DNA of 64,000 nucleotides from Rhodococcus_G sp042879035 (lineage in GTDB: Bacteria; Actinomycetota; Actinomycetes; Mycobacteriales; Mycobacteriaceae). The stretch lies in assembly GCF_042879035.1 (NCBI RefSeq), contig NZ_JBIAOU010000007.1, positions 62,001-126,000 on the forward strand, written 5' to 3'. A model generated the notes under the pieces. It was not told where the DNA came from. It ran no database searches and was given only the letters and a program-made list of their open reading frames with translations. This document shows, piece after piece, positions 15,658 to 23,550 of the stretch. The position numbers and the translations under genes are program-made. Within the stretch, counting starts at the first letter, position 1, and every line of letters starts with the position of its first letter.

Positions 15658-16715
15658 AGTGTCACGACCCGCCCGGTCGGGATCGGGTGCGAGTCCGCCT
15701 TGATCCACCGCATCGCCCACGTCCCCTCGGCGTGACCGTCGGTGCTGATCCAGTTCCCGTAACCGGGATCCTTCGCGGACACCACGATGGTCAGCGTCCC
15801 GTCCTCGTCCAGCTTCGCGGTGTGATTGTTGAGGTAGACGTTCGCCCGGTGGTAGTCGAGCGACTCCACCCAGAAGTTCTGCAGCACGAAGTTGTAGTAC
15901 TCACAGTTCGGCACCTCGGTCTCGATCACCCACGCCTCGTTCGCGGCGAGCTTCCAGTAGCCGTGGAAGTAGAAGATCGTCGGGTCGCCGCCGGCGTCCT
16001 GGAACTGCTGCTGGCCACGGTCGAAGATCTCGTTGGGCTGCGGCTGGAAGTCGCGGGACCACTCGAGGAACGTGGCGGCCGAGCCCTTCAGCATGCCGAT
16101 CGCCCGGTCCAGCCGCCGGCCCAGCTCGTCCTCGGTCAGCGGAACGAATTCGCCGTCTGGGTCGAGGCATTCGATGGACAGGTCCGCGGGGACCTCGGAG
16201 CGGCGGTCCGCGTAGGTCTGCCGGACGGAGATCAGGTTGCTGTCCGGCGCGAGGGGCAACCAGGCGCCCTCGGCGGGACGGTCGACGCTCGCGATGAACG
16301 AGAACCGGCCGTGTTCATCGCATTCGAGGTCGTGGATGTGCAGGTCGCCGGTCTGCAGCATGGTGCCGTCGATGTGGTAGCGGTTGACCCGCGAGCCGAA
16401 GGTGATCAGCGGGATAGTGCCCCGCGTGCCGGTGATCCGGTAGGTGTACTTCCCGGAGATGTTGGCGCGCATGTAGATGTTGTCCGGATTGTCCGCACCG
16501 ATCTTCGTCATCATGTTCGGGTTCGGCGCCGACGTGAACTGCGGCCACCGCGGATCGGTGTACTCGACACAGTTGATCGTCGAGTACCGCAGCAGACGCG
16601 ACAGGTACCGCACGCCCTCCGCCTGCGTCAGCGGATCCTGCGGAACGATGGGGTCCGACAGGATCTTCCCGACGTCGAGCAGGTCGGCGCAGAACTTTTC
16701 CCAGGTGGCGTTCAT
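15654..16715 (-). CDS. DUF1214 domain protein
   Basis: A 353-residue soluble protein with no signal peptide. The C-terminal third carries the DUF1214 beta-sandwich pattern (YYNFVLQNFWVESLDY, VYLNNHTAKLDEDGTLTIVV, GNWISTDGHAEGTWAMRW). The preceding part is rich in aromatic residues and Asp/Asn. DUF1214 proteins have no established reaction. The gene lies between a sulfotransferase (26-bp gap) and the truncated LLM gene. A trio of sulfotransferase, SDR and a protein of this kind is, from memory, also found at Rv3529c-Rv3531c in M. tuberculosis. A role in modifying or binding the sulfotransferase substrate is inferred only from that linkage. Confidence 0.72.
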   Translation of the reverse strand: MNATWEKFCADLLDVGKILSDPIVPQDPLTQAEGVRYLSRLLRYSTINCVEYTDPRWPQFTSAPNPNMMTKIGADNPDNIYMRANISGKYTYRITGTRGTIPLITFGSRVNRYHIDGTMLQTGDLHIHDLECDEHGRFSFIASVDRPAEGAWLPLAPDSNLISVRQTYADRRSEVPADLSIECLDPDGEFVPLTEDELGRRLDRAIGMLKGSAATFLEWSRDFQPQPNEIFDRGQQQFQDAGGDPTIFYFHGYWKLAANEAWVIETEVPNCEYYNFVLQNFWVESLDYHRANVYLNNHTAKLDEDGTLTIVVSAKDPGYGNWISTDGHAEGTWAMRWIKADSHPIPTGRVVTL

Positions 16716-16741
16716 GGTGAATTCCTATCCAGGTGAGGGGG

Positions 16742-17902
16742 TCAGGTGGTGGCGAACTTGGCGTCGACCTCGGCCGCGGTGATGCCGAAATCTTCGAGCG
16801 AGTAGGTGTGCGACGGGCGACGGTGGTCGGCCAGGCTGGCCTCGTGAGCACCGCCGACCGCGCGGCGTGCCGCGTCGGAGAACGGCAGGGCGAACCGGTC
16901 GTAGACCTTCTCGACCGTGCCGATCGGGTCGGCCACGAAGTCCCGGTAGTCGACGTCGATGAACTGCTCCGGGCTGTAACGTGCCCGGGCGTCCTGGAAG
17001 TTCGCGTTCCCGCGCGCCCACAGATCCAGCTGGGTCCGTCCGATGGCCGTGCGGTCGAACGCCTTCGACATGTCGTGCCCGCCCTGCTCGGCCAGGCTGA
17101 AGGTCGACGCCATCGAGGTGTGCGGGTCACGGAAGGTACGGACGAACAACGCGTCCGGGAAGACCTTCATGATCTCGTCGATCGCGAAGACGTGGCTCGG
17201 GCTCTTCAGAACCCAGCGGCGATCACGATCGTTCACACCGATCAACTGCAGGTTCCTCCGGTACCGGGCATAGGTGTCGGTCCAGTCCTGCTCCTCCAGC
17301 CACCGCGTGTAGCTCGGCACGTACGCGACGGTCTCGAACGCGGTCGAACGCATCGTCTGCTGCAGCAGACGCCAGCACTCCTCGACCTCCTCGGCGCCCA
17401 GGAAGTGCACCTTCATCAGGTCCGCCTCGTTCGCCTGGCGAGCGCGGTAGAAGGCGTCGGAACGGAGGAAATCGTCGTTTTCCGACCATGTTTCACGGGC
17501 GGGACGGGGCTGCGGCGCCTCGGCCAGCCACATCTCGACGCCCTGGTGCCCCGGGTCGGCACTGAGGAGGCGATGCAGCGCGGTGGTACCCGTACGGGTC
17601 AGTCCGCACATGAAGATCGGTCGCTCGATCGGAACGTCGGCGTGCTCCGGGTGGCGGGCGAACCCGGCCTCGCTGATCAGACGGCCGGCCAGTGCACCCG
17701 TGATCATCTTCTCGGCGAGCACCTTCCCGTCCGGCGTCAGGTCGGCTTCCCGCTCGAAGGCGTCGAGCAGAACCGTCAGGCCCTCGATGTAGTCGTCCCC
17801 ACCGAAGTCGTCGAGGCCGGTCCGTTCACGGGCGATCCGCTGCAGGACCTCGATCGACCCCACGCCGTCGTACTGCCGCTGAGTGTCGTACTGCACTGTC
17901 AT
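16742..17902 (-). CDS. PAPS-dependent sulfotransferase family protein
   Basis: A 386-residue protein of the bacterial sulfotransferase family found in mycolic-acid bacteria. The 5'-phosphosulfate loop is IFMCGLTRTGTTALHRLLSA (about residues 94-113). The 3'-phosphate motif is FVRTFRDPHTSMASTFSL, preceded by WVLKSPSHVFAIDEI, the usual core strand/helix. It transfers sulfate from PAPS to a hydroxyl or amine of a small molecule or lipid. The ATG at 17902 has AAGGAAG 8 nt upstream. It is in one operon with cysNC, cysD and cysQ, which make PAPS and remove the PAP by-product, so the donor supply is co-expressed. The acceptor is unknown. Confidence 0.85.
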   Translation of the reverse strand: MTVQYDTQRQYDGVGSIEVLQRIARERTGLDDFGGDDYIEGLTVLLDAFEREADLTPDGKVLAEKMITGALAGRLISEAGFARHPEHADVPIERPIFMCGLTRTGTTALHRLLSADPGHQGVEMWLAEAPQPRPARETWSENDDFLRSDAFYRARQANEADLMKVHFLGAEEVEECWRLLQQTMRSTAFETVAYVPSYTRWLEEQDWTDTYARYRRNLQLIGVNDRDRRWVLKSPSHVFAIDEIMKVFPDALFVRTFRDPHTSMASTFSLAEQGGHDMSKAFDRTAIGRTQLDLWARGNANFQDARARYSPEQFIDVDYRDFVADPIGTVEKVYDRFALPFSDAARRAVGGAHEASLADHRRPSHTYSLEDFGITAAEVDAKFATT

Positions 17903-17925
17903 CTGTACTTCCTTGTCTGAGTGGA

Positions 17926-18732
17926 TCAGTGGTGGGCGTGACCGCAGTTGACGTCCAGGCACTGGCCGGTGATCGCCCGCGCGAGGTCGGAGGCGAGGAA
18001 CAGCACCGCGTTCGCGATGTCGTCGGGTTCGGGCAGCCGGCGCAGGTCGGTGCCTGCCGCGATCTCGGCGTAGATCTCGGCCGGGTCGACGCCACGCTGC
18101 TCGGCCTGCTTCTCGACCATCCTCTTGACCCGATCCGCCCAGATATATCCGGGTGCAACGGAATTGACGCGCACTCCCATCGGCCCCAGCTCGACGGAGA
18201 GGCTGCGGGCGAGGGCCAGCAACCCGGCCTTCATCACCCGGTAGGCCCCGAAGTTCGGCAGCTGGTTCCGCAGCACCATCGAGTTGATCATCACGACCGA
18301 CCCCTGGGACTTCTCGAGCGCGGGAGCCAGTTTCCGGGTCAGGTTGAGCGAAGCCAGCAGGTTGATGTCCAGGCCCTGACGGACCGATTCGAACTCGGCG
18401 TCGAGCAGCCGCTCGTGCGGTGGCTGCACGAACGCGTTGTGCACCACCGCGTCGACCGCTCCGAACTCGGCCAGCGCCGACTCGGCGAGATTCGTCACCG
18501 ACGCGTCGTCGGTGAGGTCGGTCGGCACGGACACCGCGGTACCGCCCAGTTCGCGGATCTCCTCGGCGACCTCCGTCAGCCGCGACTCGGTCCGCGCGGC
18601 CAGGACGATCCGGGCACCGGCCAGCGCGCCGCGCACAGCCACCGAACGCCCCAGCCCCGTCCCGACACCGGAGACGACCACGACCTTGCCATCCAGCATC
18701 GCCGGCATCACCGGCTGCAACCTCGACGTCAT
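17926..18732 (-). CDS. SDR family oxidoreductase of the sulfotransferase operon
   Basis: A 268-residue classical short-chain dehydrogenase. The nucleotide loop is SGVGTGLGRSVAVRGALAGA (about 20-39), with Asp in PTDLTDD and HNAF in place of NNAG. The catalytic motif is YRVMKAG with the Ser in MINSMVLRN. The C-terminus is Cys/His-rich (CLDVNCGHAHH). It likely oxidises a hydroxyl or reduces a ketone on the operon's substrate. Its ATG overlaps the stop of the NTF2-like gene by 4 bp, and the sulfotransferase starts 23 bp downstream. It resembles steroid/carveol-type SDRs in general pattern; the substrate is unassigned. Confidence 0.83.
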   Translation of the reverse strand: MTSRLQPVMPAMLDGKVVVVSGVGTGLGRSVAVRGALAGARIVLAARTESRLTEVAEEIRELGGTAVSVPTDLTDDASVTNLAESALAEFGAVDAVVHNAFVQPPHERLLDAEFESVRQGLDINLLASLNLTRKLAPALEKSQGSVVMINSMVLRNQLPNFGAYRVMKAGLLALARSLSVELGPMGVRVNSVAPGYIWADRVKRMVEKQAEQRGVDPAEIYAEIAAGTDLRRLPEPDDIANAVLFLASDLARAITGQCLDVNCGHAHH

Positions 18733-19088
18733 ACCTGTGCCTGGGGGTCCAGAACGACGCTCAGCGAGACGATCTTGCCGTCCTCACCGAACTCGAACAG
18801 GTCGGTGGACAGGAAGTCGGGCATGCCCTCGCGTTGCACGCGGAGCTGCATCGCCGCGAACCGGCCGGTGACGGTGATCGGCGAGTACCGGCTCACCGTG
18901 AACGTCACCTTCGCGTTCTCGGTGGCGAAGGCCCGGATCTCGTCGACACCGGTGTAGGTCCGCATGCCCAGCGGCTCGTGCTGGACCGCGTCCGCTGCAA
19001 ACAGCGACATCAGTCGACCGACGTCGTGATCACCGAGATACTTGACGTACGAATCGATCACCGAACAGATTTCGTCTCGGGTGGGCAC
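18729..19088 (-). CDS. NTF2-like (SnoaL/ketosteroid-isomerase fold) protein
   Basis: A 119-residue single-domain cone-fold protein: helical start (EICSVIDSYVKYLGDHDVGRLMSLFAADAVQHEPLG), then YTGVDEIRAFATEN and three curved strands ending SLSVVLDPQAQV. This fold covers isomerases, cyclases, dehydratases and non-catalytic binding proteins. The start is GTG at 19088 with GAGGAG 9 nt upstream; longer frames lack a ribosome-binding site. It is located 40 bp after cysNC and overlaps the SDR by ATGA. Together with SDR, sulfotransferase, DUF1214 and LLM genes it suggests a tailoring pathway acting on a polycyclic or isoprenoid-like substrate. That is inference. Confidence 0.75.
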   Translation of the reverse strand: MPTRDEICSVIDSYVKYLGDHDVGRLMSLFAADAVQHEPLGMRTYTGVDEIRAFATENAKVTFTVSRYSPITVTGRFAAMQLRVQREGMPDFLSTDLFEFGEDGKIVSLSVVLDPQAQV

Positions 19089-19128
19089 AGGGAACGCTCC
19101 TCGGGTGTGGTTGGTGGAACGGGCCGGG

Positions 19129-21030
19129 TCAGGCGATGACGCCGCGGCTGCGGAGCTTCTCGACAACCTGAACTGCGGCCTCCGCGGGAGTCGTCACGGT
19201 CGTGTCGACTCGCAGCGCGGGGTTCTCCGGCGACTCGTACGGGGAATCGATGCCGGTGAAGTTCGTCAGATCACCCCGGCGCGCCTTCTTGTAGAGCCCC
19301 TTCGGATCCCGCGACTCGGCGACGTCGATCGGCGTGTCGACGAATACCTCGCAGAAGCGGTCCTCGCCGATCAGCTCGCGGGCCGCGTCACGCTCGGCCC
19401 GGAAGGGAGAGATGAACGACGCCAGCACGATCAGGCCGGCATCGGCCATCAGCCGGGCCACCTCGGTGACCCGCCGGATGTTCTCCACCCGGTCGGCCTC
19501 GGTGAACCCGAGGTCTCGGTTCAGACCGTGACGGACGTTGTCGCCGTCGAGCAGATAGGTGTGGCAACCGCTCGCGTGCAACTGCCGCTCGAGCTCGTTC
19601 GCGATGGTCGACTTCCCGGACCCGGACAGACCCGTGAACCACAGCACCTGCGGCCGGTGACCGTTCAGGACCGCCCGGGACTCGGCGTTCACGTCCACGG
19701 CCTGCCAGTGGATGTTGTCCGACCGGCGCAGCGAGTGCGCGATCATGCCCGCACCGACCGTGGTGTTGGTCAGCCGGTCGATCAGGATGAACCCGCCCGT
19801 GTCACGGTTGTCGGCGTAGGCGTCGAACGGGACCGGCCGGTCGAAGCTGATGTTGCACACGCCGATCTCGTTGAGCGCCAGCGCGACAGTCGCCGTCTGC
19901 TCGAGAGTGTTGACGTTGACCTTGTACTTGGGCCGGGTGATCCGCGCCTGCACCGTCATCGTCCCGATCTGGCACACGTACGGGCGCTCGGGCAGCATCT
20001 CGTGCTCACCCATCCACACCAGCTGCGCCTCGAACTGGTCGGCCACCCCGGGCAGGGCGTCCGCGGCGGCGAGCACGTCGCCGCGGCTGATGTCGATCTC
20101 GTCGGCCAGGGTGATCGTCACCGACCGGCCCGCGACGGCCTCGTCCAGGTCGCCGTCCATCGCGACGATCCGCTCGACAGTGGACTCCGTCCCGCTGGGT
20201 AGCACCCGAACCCGGTCACCCGGCCGCACCGTGCCTCCGACGACCTGGCCGGAGAATCCCCGGAAGTCGAGGTCCGGGCGGTTCACCCACTGCACCGGCA
20301 TCCGGAACGGCCCGGTGCGGAGATCATCGTCGATCTCGACGGTTTCGAGGTGCTCGATCAGCGACGGACCTCGGTACCAGGGCGTGTTCGGGCTGCGCTC
20401 GGTGAGGTTGTCACCCATGTACGCGGACATCGGAATCGGCACGACACTCGCCAACCCGATCTCCGCCGCGAAACCCGTGTACTCGTCGACGATCTGCTCG
20501 AACACCTCCTGCGAGTAGTCGACGAGATCGAGCTTGTTCACCGCGAGCACCACGTGCCGGATCCCGAGCAACGACACCAGATACGAGTGCCGGCGAGTCT
20601 GGGTCAGCACGCCCTTGCGGGCGTCGACCAGAATCACCGCCAGATCCGCGGTCGACGCACCGGTGACCATGTTGCGGGTGTACTGCTCGTGGCCCGGGGT
20701 GTCGGCGACGACGAACTTGCGCCGCTCGGTGGTGAAGTAGCGGTAGGCGACGTCGATCGTGATGCCCTGCTCCCGCTCGGCCGCGAGACCGTCCACGAGG
20801 AGCGCGAAGTCGAGACCCTCGCCCTGGGTTCCGACCTTCTTCGAGTCGCTCTCGAGCGCACTGAGTTGGTCCTCGAAGACCAGTTTCGACTCGTACAGCA
20901 GCCGCCCGATCAGGGTGGACTTGCCGTCGTCGACGCTGCCGCAGGTGATGAACCGCAGCATGGATTTGGTGGCGTGCCGCTCGAGGTACTGCTCGATGTC
21001 GTCGGCGATCAGGTTGGACGAGTGGACCAT
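19129..21030 (-). CDS. cysNC: Bifunctional sulfate adenylyltransferase large subunit / APS kinase
   Basis: A 633-residue fusion. The N-terminal GTPase (CysN, about 1-440) has the P-loop GSVDDGKSTLIGRLL, DTPGHEQY and NKLDLVD. It drives formation of adenosine phosphosulfate (APS) together with CysD. The C-terminal APS kinase (CysC, about 445-633) has its own P-loop GLSGSGKSTIANELE, the DNVRHGLNRDLGF substrate loop and a FISPFRAERDAAR segment; it phosphorylates APS to PAPS. The ATG overlaps the cysD stop by one base (TGATG). The gene is followed directly by the tailoring/sulfotransferase genes, so PAPS made here is probably intended for sulfation, not only for cysteine synthesis. Confidence 0.95.
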   Translation of the reverse strand: MVHSSNLIADDIEQYLERHATKSMLRFITCGSVDDGKSTLIGRLLYESKLVFEDQLSALESDSKKVGTQGEGLDFALLVDGLAAEREQGITIDVAYRYFTTERRKFVVADTPGHEQYTRNMVTGASTADLAVILVDARKGVLTQTRRHSYLVSLLGIRHVVLAVNKLDLVDYSQEVFEQIVDEYTGFAAEIGLASVVPIPMSAYMGDNLTERSPNTPWYRGPSLIEHLETVEIDDDLRTGPFRMPVQWVNRPDLDFRGFSGQVVGGTVRPGDRVRVLPSGTESTVERIVAMDGDLDEAVAGRSVTITLADEIDISRGDVLAAADALPGVADQFEAQLVWMGEHEMLPERPYVCQIGTMTVQARITRPKYKVNVNTLEQTATVALALNEIGVCNISFDRPVPFDAYADNRDTGGFILIDRLTNTTVGAGMIAHSLRRSDNIHWQAVDVNAESRAVLNGHRPQVLWFTGLSGSGKSTIANELERQLHASGCHTYLLDGDNVRHGLNRDLGFTEADRVENIRRVTEVARLMADAGLIVLASFISPFRAERDAARELIGEDRFCEVFVDTPIDVAESRDPKGLYKKARRGDLTNFTGIDSPYESPENPALRVDTTVTTPAEAAVQVVEKLRSRGVIA

Positions 21031-21935
21031 CAGAAGTACCCTTCCTGCTTCTTCTTCTCCATCGACGCGCTGCTGTCGTGGTCGATCACCCGGCCCTGAC
21101 GCTCCGACGTCGTGGTCAGCAACATCTCCTGGATGACCTCGGTCAGGGTCGCGGCCGTGGACTCGACCGCACCGGTCAGCGGATAGCAGCCGAGGGTGCG
21201 GAACCGGACGCTCCTGAGTTCGGGAACCTCCCCGGGCCGCAACGGCATCCGGTCGTCGTCGACCATGATCAGGGTGCCGTCCCGCTCGACGACCGGCCGC
21301 TCGGCGGCGAAGTAGAGCGGCACGATCGGGATGTTCTCCTGCCGGATGTACTCCCACACGTCCAGTTCGGTCCAGTTCGACAGCGGGAACACCCGCAGCG
21401 TCTCGCCGGGCGACCGCCGGACGTTGTACATGTGCCACAGTTCGGGTCGCTGCCGCTTGGGGTCCCAGCGGTGCTCGGCCGAGCGGACCGAGAAGACGCG
21501 TTCCTTGGCGCGGGACTTCTCCTCGTCGCGCCGCGCACCACCGAAGGCGGTGTCGAACCGGTGCAGGTCGACGGCCTGCTTGAGGCCCTCGGTCTTCCAC
21601 ATGTCGGTGTGCGTCGACGACCCGTGTGTGAACGGGTTGATCCCCTTCTCCACACACTCGGGGTTCTGGTACACCAGCAGATCGAAATCCCCTGCGGCAG
21701 CGGACTCGTCACGAAGTCTGTACATCTCCCGGAACTTCCACGTGGTGTCGACGTGCAGCAGCGGGAACGGCAACCGCGAGGGGAAGAACGCCTTGCGGGC
21801 AAGGTGCAGCATCACCGCACTGTCCTTGCCGACCGAGTACAGCATCACGGGGTTCTCACTCCCCGCGACTGCCTCCCTCATGATGTGGATGCTCTCGGCC
21901 TCGAGTCTCTCGAGGTGGGTCAGCGCACGTGTCAT
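21030..21935 (-). CDS. cysD: Sulfate adenylyltransferase small subunit
   Basis: A 301-residue ATP pyrophosphatase-type enzyme that adenylates sulfate to APS in a complex with CysN. The PP-loop is MLYSVGKDSAVMLHLARKAF (about residues 29-48). LLHVDTTWKFREMYRLRD and GGARRDEEKSRAKERVFS are hallmark CysD segments, and LSNWTELDVWEYI follows. Length matches the family. It lies between cysQ (4-bp ATGA overlap upstream) and cysNC (1-bp overlap downstream) in a single minus-strand operon. Confidence 0.95.
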   Translation of the reverse strand: MTRALTHLERLEAESIHIMREAVAGSENPVMLYSVGKDSAVMLHLARKAFFPSRLPFPLLHVDTTWKFREMYRLRDESAAAGDFDLLVYQNPECVEKGINPFTHGSSTHTDMWKTEGLKQAVDLHRFDTAFGGARRDEEKSRAKERVFSVRSAEHRWDPKRQRPELWHMYNVRRSPGETLRVFPLSNWTELDVWEYIRQENIPIVPLYFAAERPVVERDGTLIMVDDDRMPLRPGEVPELRSVRFRTLGCYPLTGAVESTAATLTEVIQEMLLTTTSERQGRVIDHDSSASMEKKKQEGYF

Positions 21936-22723
21936 CGCGCAAGTACCTCCAGTGCTGTGCCGGCCAACTCCGGGCGGCAGATCAACAGATCGGGCAACCA
22001 GGGGTTCTCCTGGTTGTAGACGGGTTCGGAACCGTCGATTCGCGAAACATGCAGTCCCGCAGCACGGGCCACGGCGGCCGGAGCCGCCGAGTCCCACTCG
22101 TACTGACCACCCGCATGGGCGTAGATGTCCACCTCACCGCGGACCACCGCCATCGCCTTCGCGCCGGCGGAACCCATCTCGACCAGTTCGGCGCCCAGGG
22201 CGGTGGCCATCGCCATCACCGGCTCCGGTCGGCGGGTGCGGCTGACCACCACCTTCGGCGACCCGCGCAGCGGGGCCGGCCGGATGGGTGTGTCACCGGT
22301 CGAACAGGTGACGCCGAGTGCGGGTATGGCGACGGCACCGACCGTCAGCCGTCCGTGCTCGACAAGTGCGACGTGCACGGCCCAGTCGGTGCGTCCCATT
22401 TCCCCGAACTCGCGGGTGCCGTCGAGAGGGTCGACGATCCAGATCCGATCGGCGTCGAGGCGGGCCCGGTCGTCGGCACCCTCCTCGGAGAGCACCGCGT
22501 CGTCCGGGAAGCGCTCCGCGAGGGCGGCGACGATGAACTCGTGGCTCAGCCGGTCTCCGGCGGCCTTGATCCGTGTCGGGTCCGCGTCCGGTTCGGCCAG
22601 CCCGGCCCGGTGCGTGAGGAGAAGTCGTCCTGCCTCCGTGGCGATTTCGACAGCGGCGCGGCCGTCCGGATGCGGCCCGATCCCGGAATCTGATGCGGTC
22701 GGGGTCACGGCACGAGTGGTCAT
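21932..22723 (-). CDS. cysQ: 3'(2'),5'-bisphosphate nucleotidase
   Basis: A 263-residue inositol-monophosphatase-superfamily phosphatase. Metal-binding motifs are LSEEGADD (Glu-Glu), IVDPLDGTREF (Asp-Pro-Leu-Asp-Gly-Thr) and the late YEWDSAAPAAV. CysQ hydrolyses PAP, the product left after sulfotransfer, to AMP and so relieves product inhibition. The ATG at 22723 is taken as start; a TTG further upstream (22774) would begin inside the palindromic operator and is unlikely. It is the first gene of the sulfation operon, directly beside the TetR operator. Confidence 0.9.
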   Translation of the reverse strand: MTTRAVTPTASDSGIGPHPDGRAAVEIATEAGRLLLTHRAGLAEPDADPTRIKAAGDRLSHEFIVAALAERFPDDAVLSEEGADDRARLDADRIWIVDPLDGTREFGEMGRTDWAVHVALVEHGRLTVGAVAIPALGVTCSTGDTPIRPAPLRGSPKVVVSRTRRPEPVMAMATALGAELVEMGSAGAKAMAVVRGEVDIYAHAGGQYEWDSAAPAAVARAAGLHVSRIDGSEPVYNQENPWLPDLLICRPELAGTALEVLAR

Positions 22724-22742
22724 GCGAGTGACTGTAACCACA

Positions 22743-22783
22743 GAATGAACATTGTTCAATACTAGATCGAACAATGTTCATTC
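22743..22783. promoter_or_regulatory. Large palindromic operator between cysQ and a TetR gene
   Basis: A perfect 15-bp inverted repeat: GAATGAACATTGTTC (22743-22757) and GAACAATGTTCATTC (22769-22783), separated by 11 nt. Each arm itself contains the near-palindrome GAACA-T-TGTTC, so two TetR dimers could bind 22 bp (two helical turns) apart. It lies in the divergent interval, 19 bp from the cysQ start, and fits autorepression plus control of the sulfation operon. Confidence 0.75.
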
Positions 22784-22835
22784 TTGGTCGGACGTTCGAT
22801 GCCCGACCCCCCGAGCCGGTCGGTACGGTGATTCG

Positions 22836-23462
22836 GTGAGCGAATCGAACGGAGGGTCGATCTACGGCGACGCCGAAGCTCGGCGACGCCGAACGCTGGA
22901 CGCCGCCGCGGCGCTGCTGGCGGAGGGCGGCTACTCGGCGTTGACGATCCGTTCGGTCGCCAAACGCGCCGGCACGAGCACCGGACTCATCTACCAGTAC
23001 TTCGCGGACAAGCAGGACATCTTCATGGCGCTGCTCGACGAGGCCATCGTGGAGTCGACGGAACGCGTCGCCGCACTGCCACGAGACGGCGGGGTCACGG
23101 CGCTACTCGCCGCGATCATCGACGATTCGGCCCGGCGGTGGGGCCGGGTCGGGCGCATGTCCGCGATCTGGCGTGACGCCGAGGGCAACGCCGACTCGGA
23201 TCGCGAGTCGCTCCACGAGGTCCACCGGGTGGCCACCCTCTACGACGCGGAAGTCCTGCGCGCGGTGACCGAGGCAGCCGAGGAGGAGGGGCGGATCCTG
23301 CTCGGCGACGACGCCGTCCTCCCCTTCCTCCTGTCCGGACTGCAGGGCGTGGCCGCCACCATCGCCAACAACTGGGCGGCTCACCTCGACCAGTCCGAGC
23401 TCGTCTCGTTCTCGGCGGCGGCACTCACCCGCGCGATCACGCGAACCGAGCCGCCCTCCTGA
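22836..23462 (+). CDS. TetR family transcriptional regulator
   Basis: A 208-residue TetR repressor. The N-terminal HTH (about residues 14-60) contains TLDAAAALLAEGGYSALTIRSVAKRAGTSTGLIYQYFADK in consecutive helices, the canonical tetracycline-repressor signature. The C-terminal ligand domain is all-helical and unassigned. The start is GTG at 22836; a TACGGT -10-like hexamer ends 7 nt upstream with no Shine-Dalgarno, so the mRNA may be leaderless. The gene is divergent from cysQ across the 15-bp inverted repeat, which is its probable operator, and upstream of aftA after a long hairpin. It probably controls the sulfation operon. Confidence 0.85.
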   Translation: MSESNGGSIYGDAEARRRRTLDAAAALLAEGGYSALTIRSVAKRAGTSTGLIYQYFADKQDIFMALLDEAIVESTERVAALPRDGGVTALLAAIIDDSARRWGRVGRMSAIWRDAEGNADSDRESLHEVHRVATLYDAEVLRAVTEAAEEEGRILLGDDAVLPFLLSGLQGVAATIANNWAAHLDQSELVSFSAAALTRAITRTEPPS

Positions 23463-23477
23463 CCAAGGCAGCTTCGC

Positions 23478-23527
23478 CGCCTGTGCGCGTTTCCGGTAGC
23501 CGGGGCTACCGGAAACGCGCACAGGCG
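23478..23527. terminator. 24-bp perfect hairpin after the TetR gene
   Basis: Arms 23478-23501 and 23504-23527 are perfectly complementary over 24 bp; the tip is GCCGGGGC. It isolates tetR from aftA, whose -10 (23537-23542) starts only 10 bp later. Confidence 0.85.
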
Positions 23528-23550
23528 CGTAGCGCCTAGACTCCGGTTTC

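Noticed and set aside
22743..22783. KstR (cholesterol regulator) box in the cysQ-tetR interval
   Set aside because: The palindrome has AAC-N3-GTT, while the KstR consensus as I recall it is AAC-N2-GTT, and a dedicated TetR gene is adjacent.
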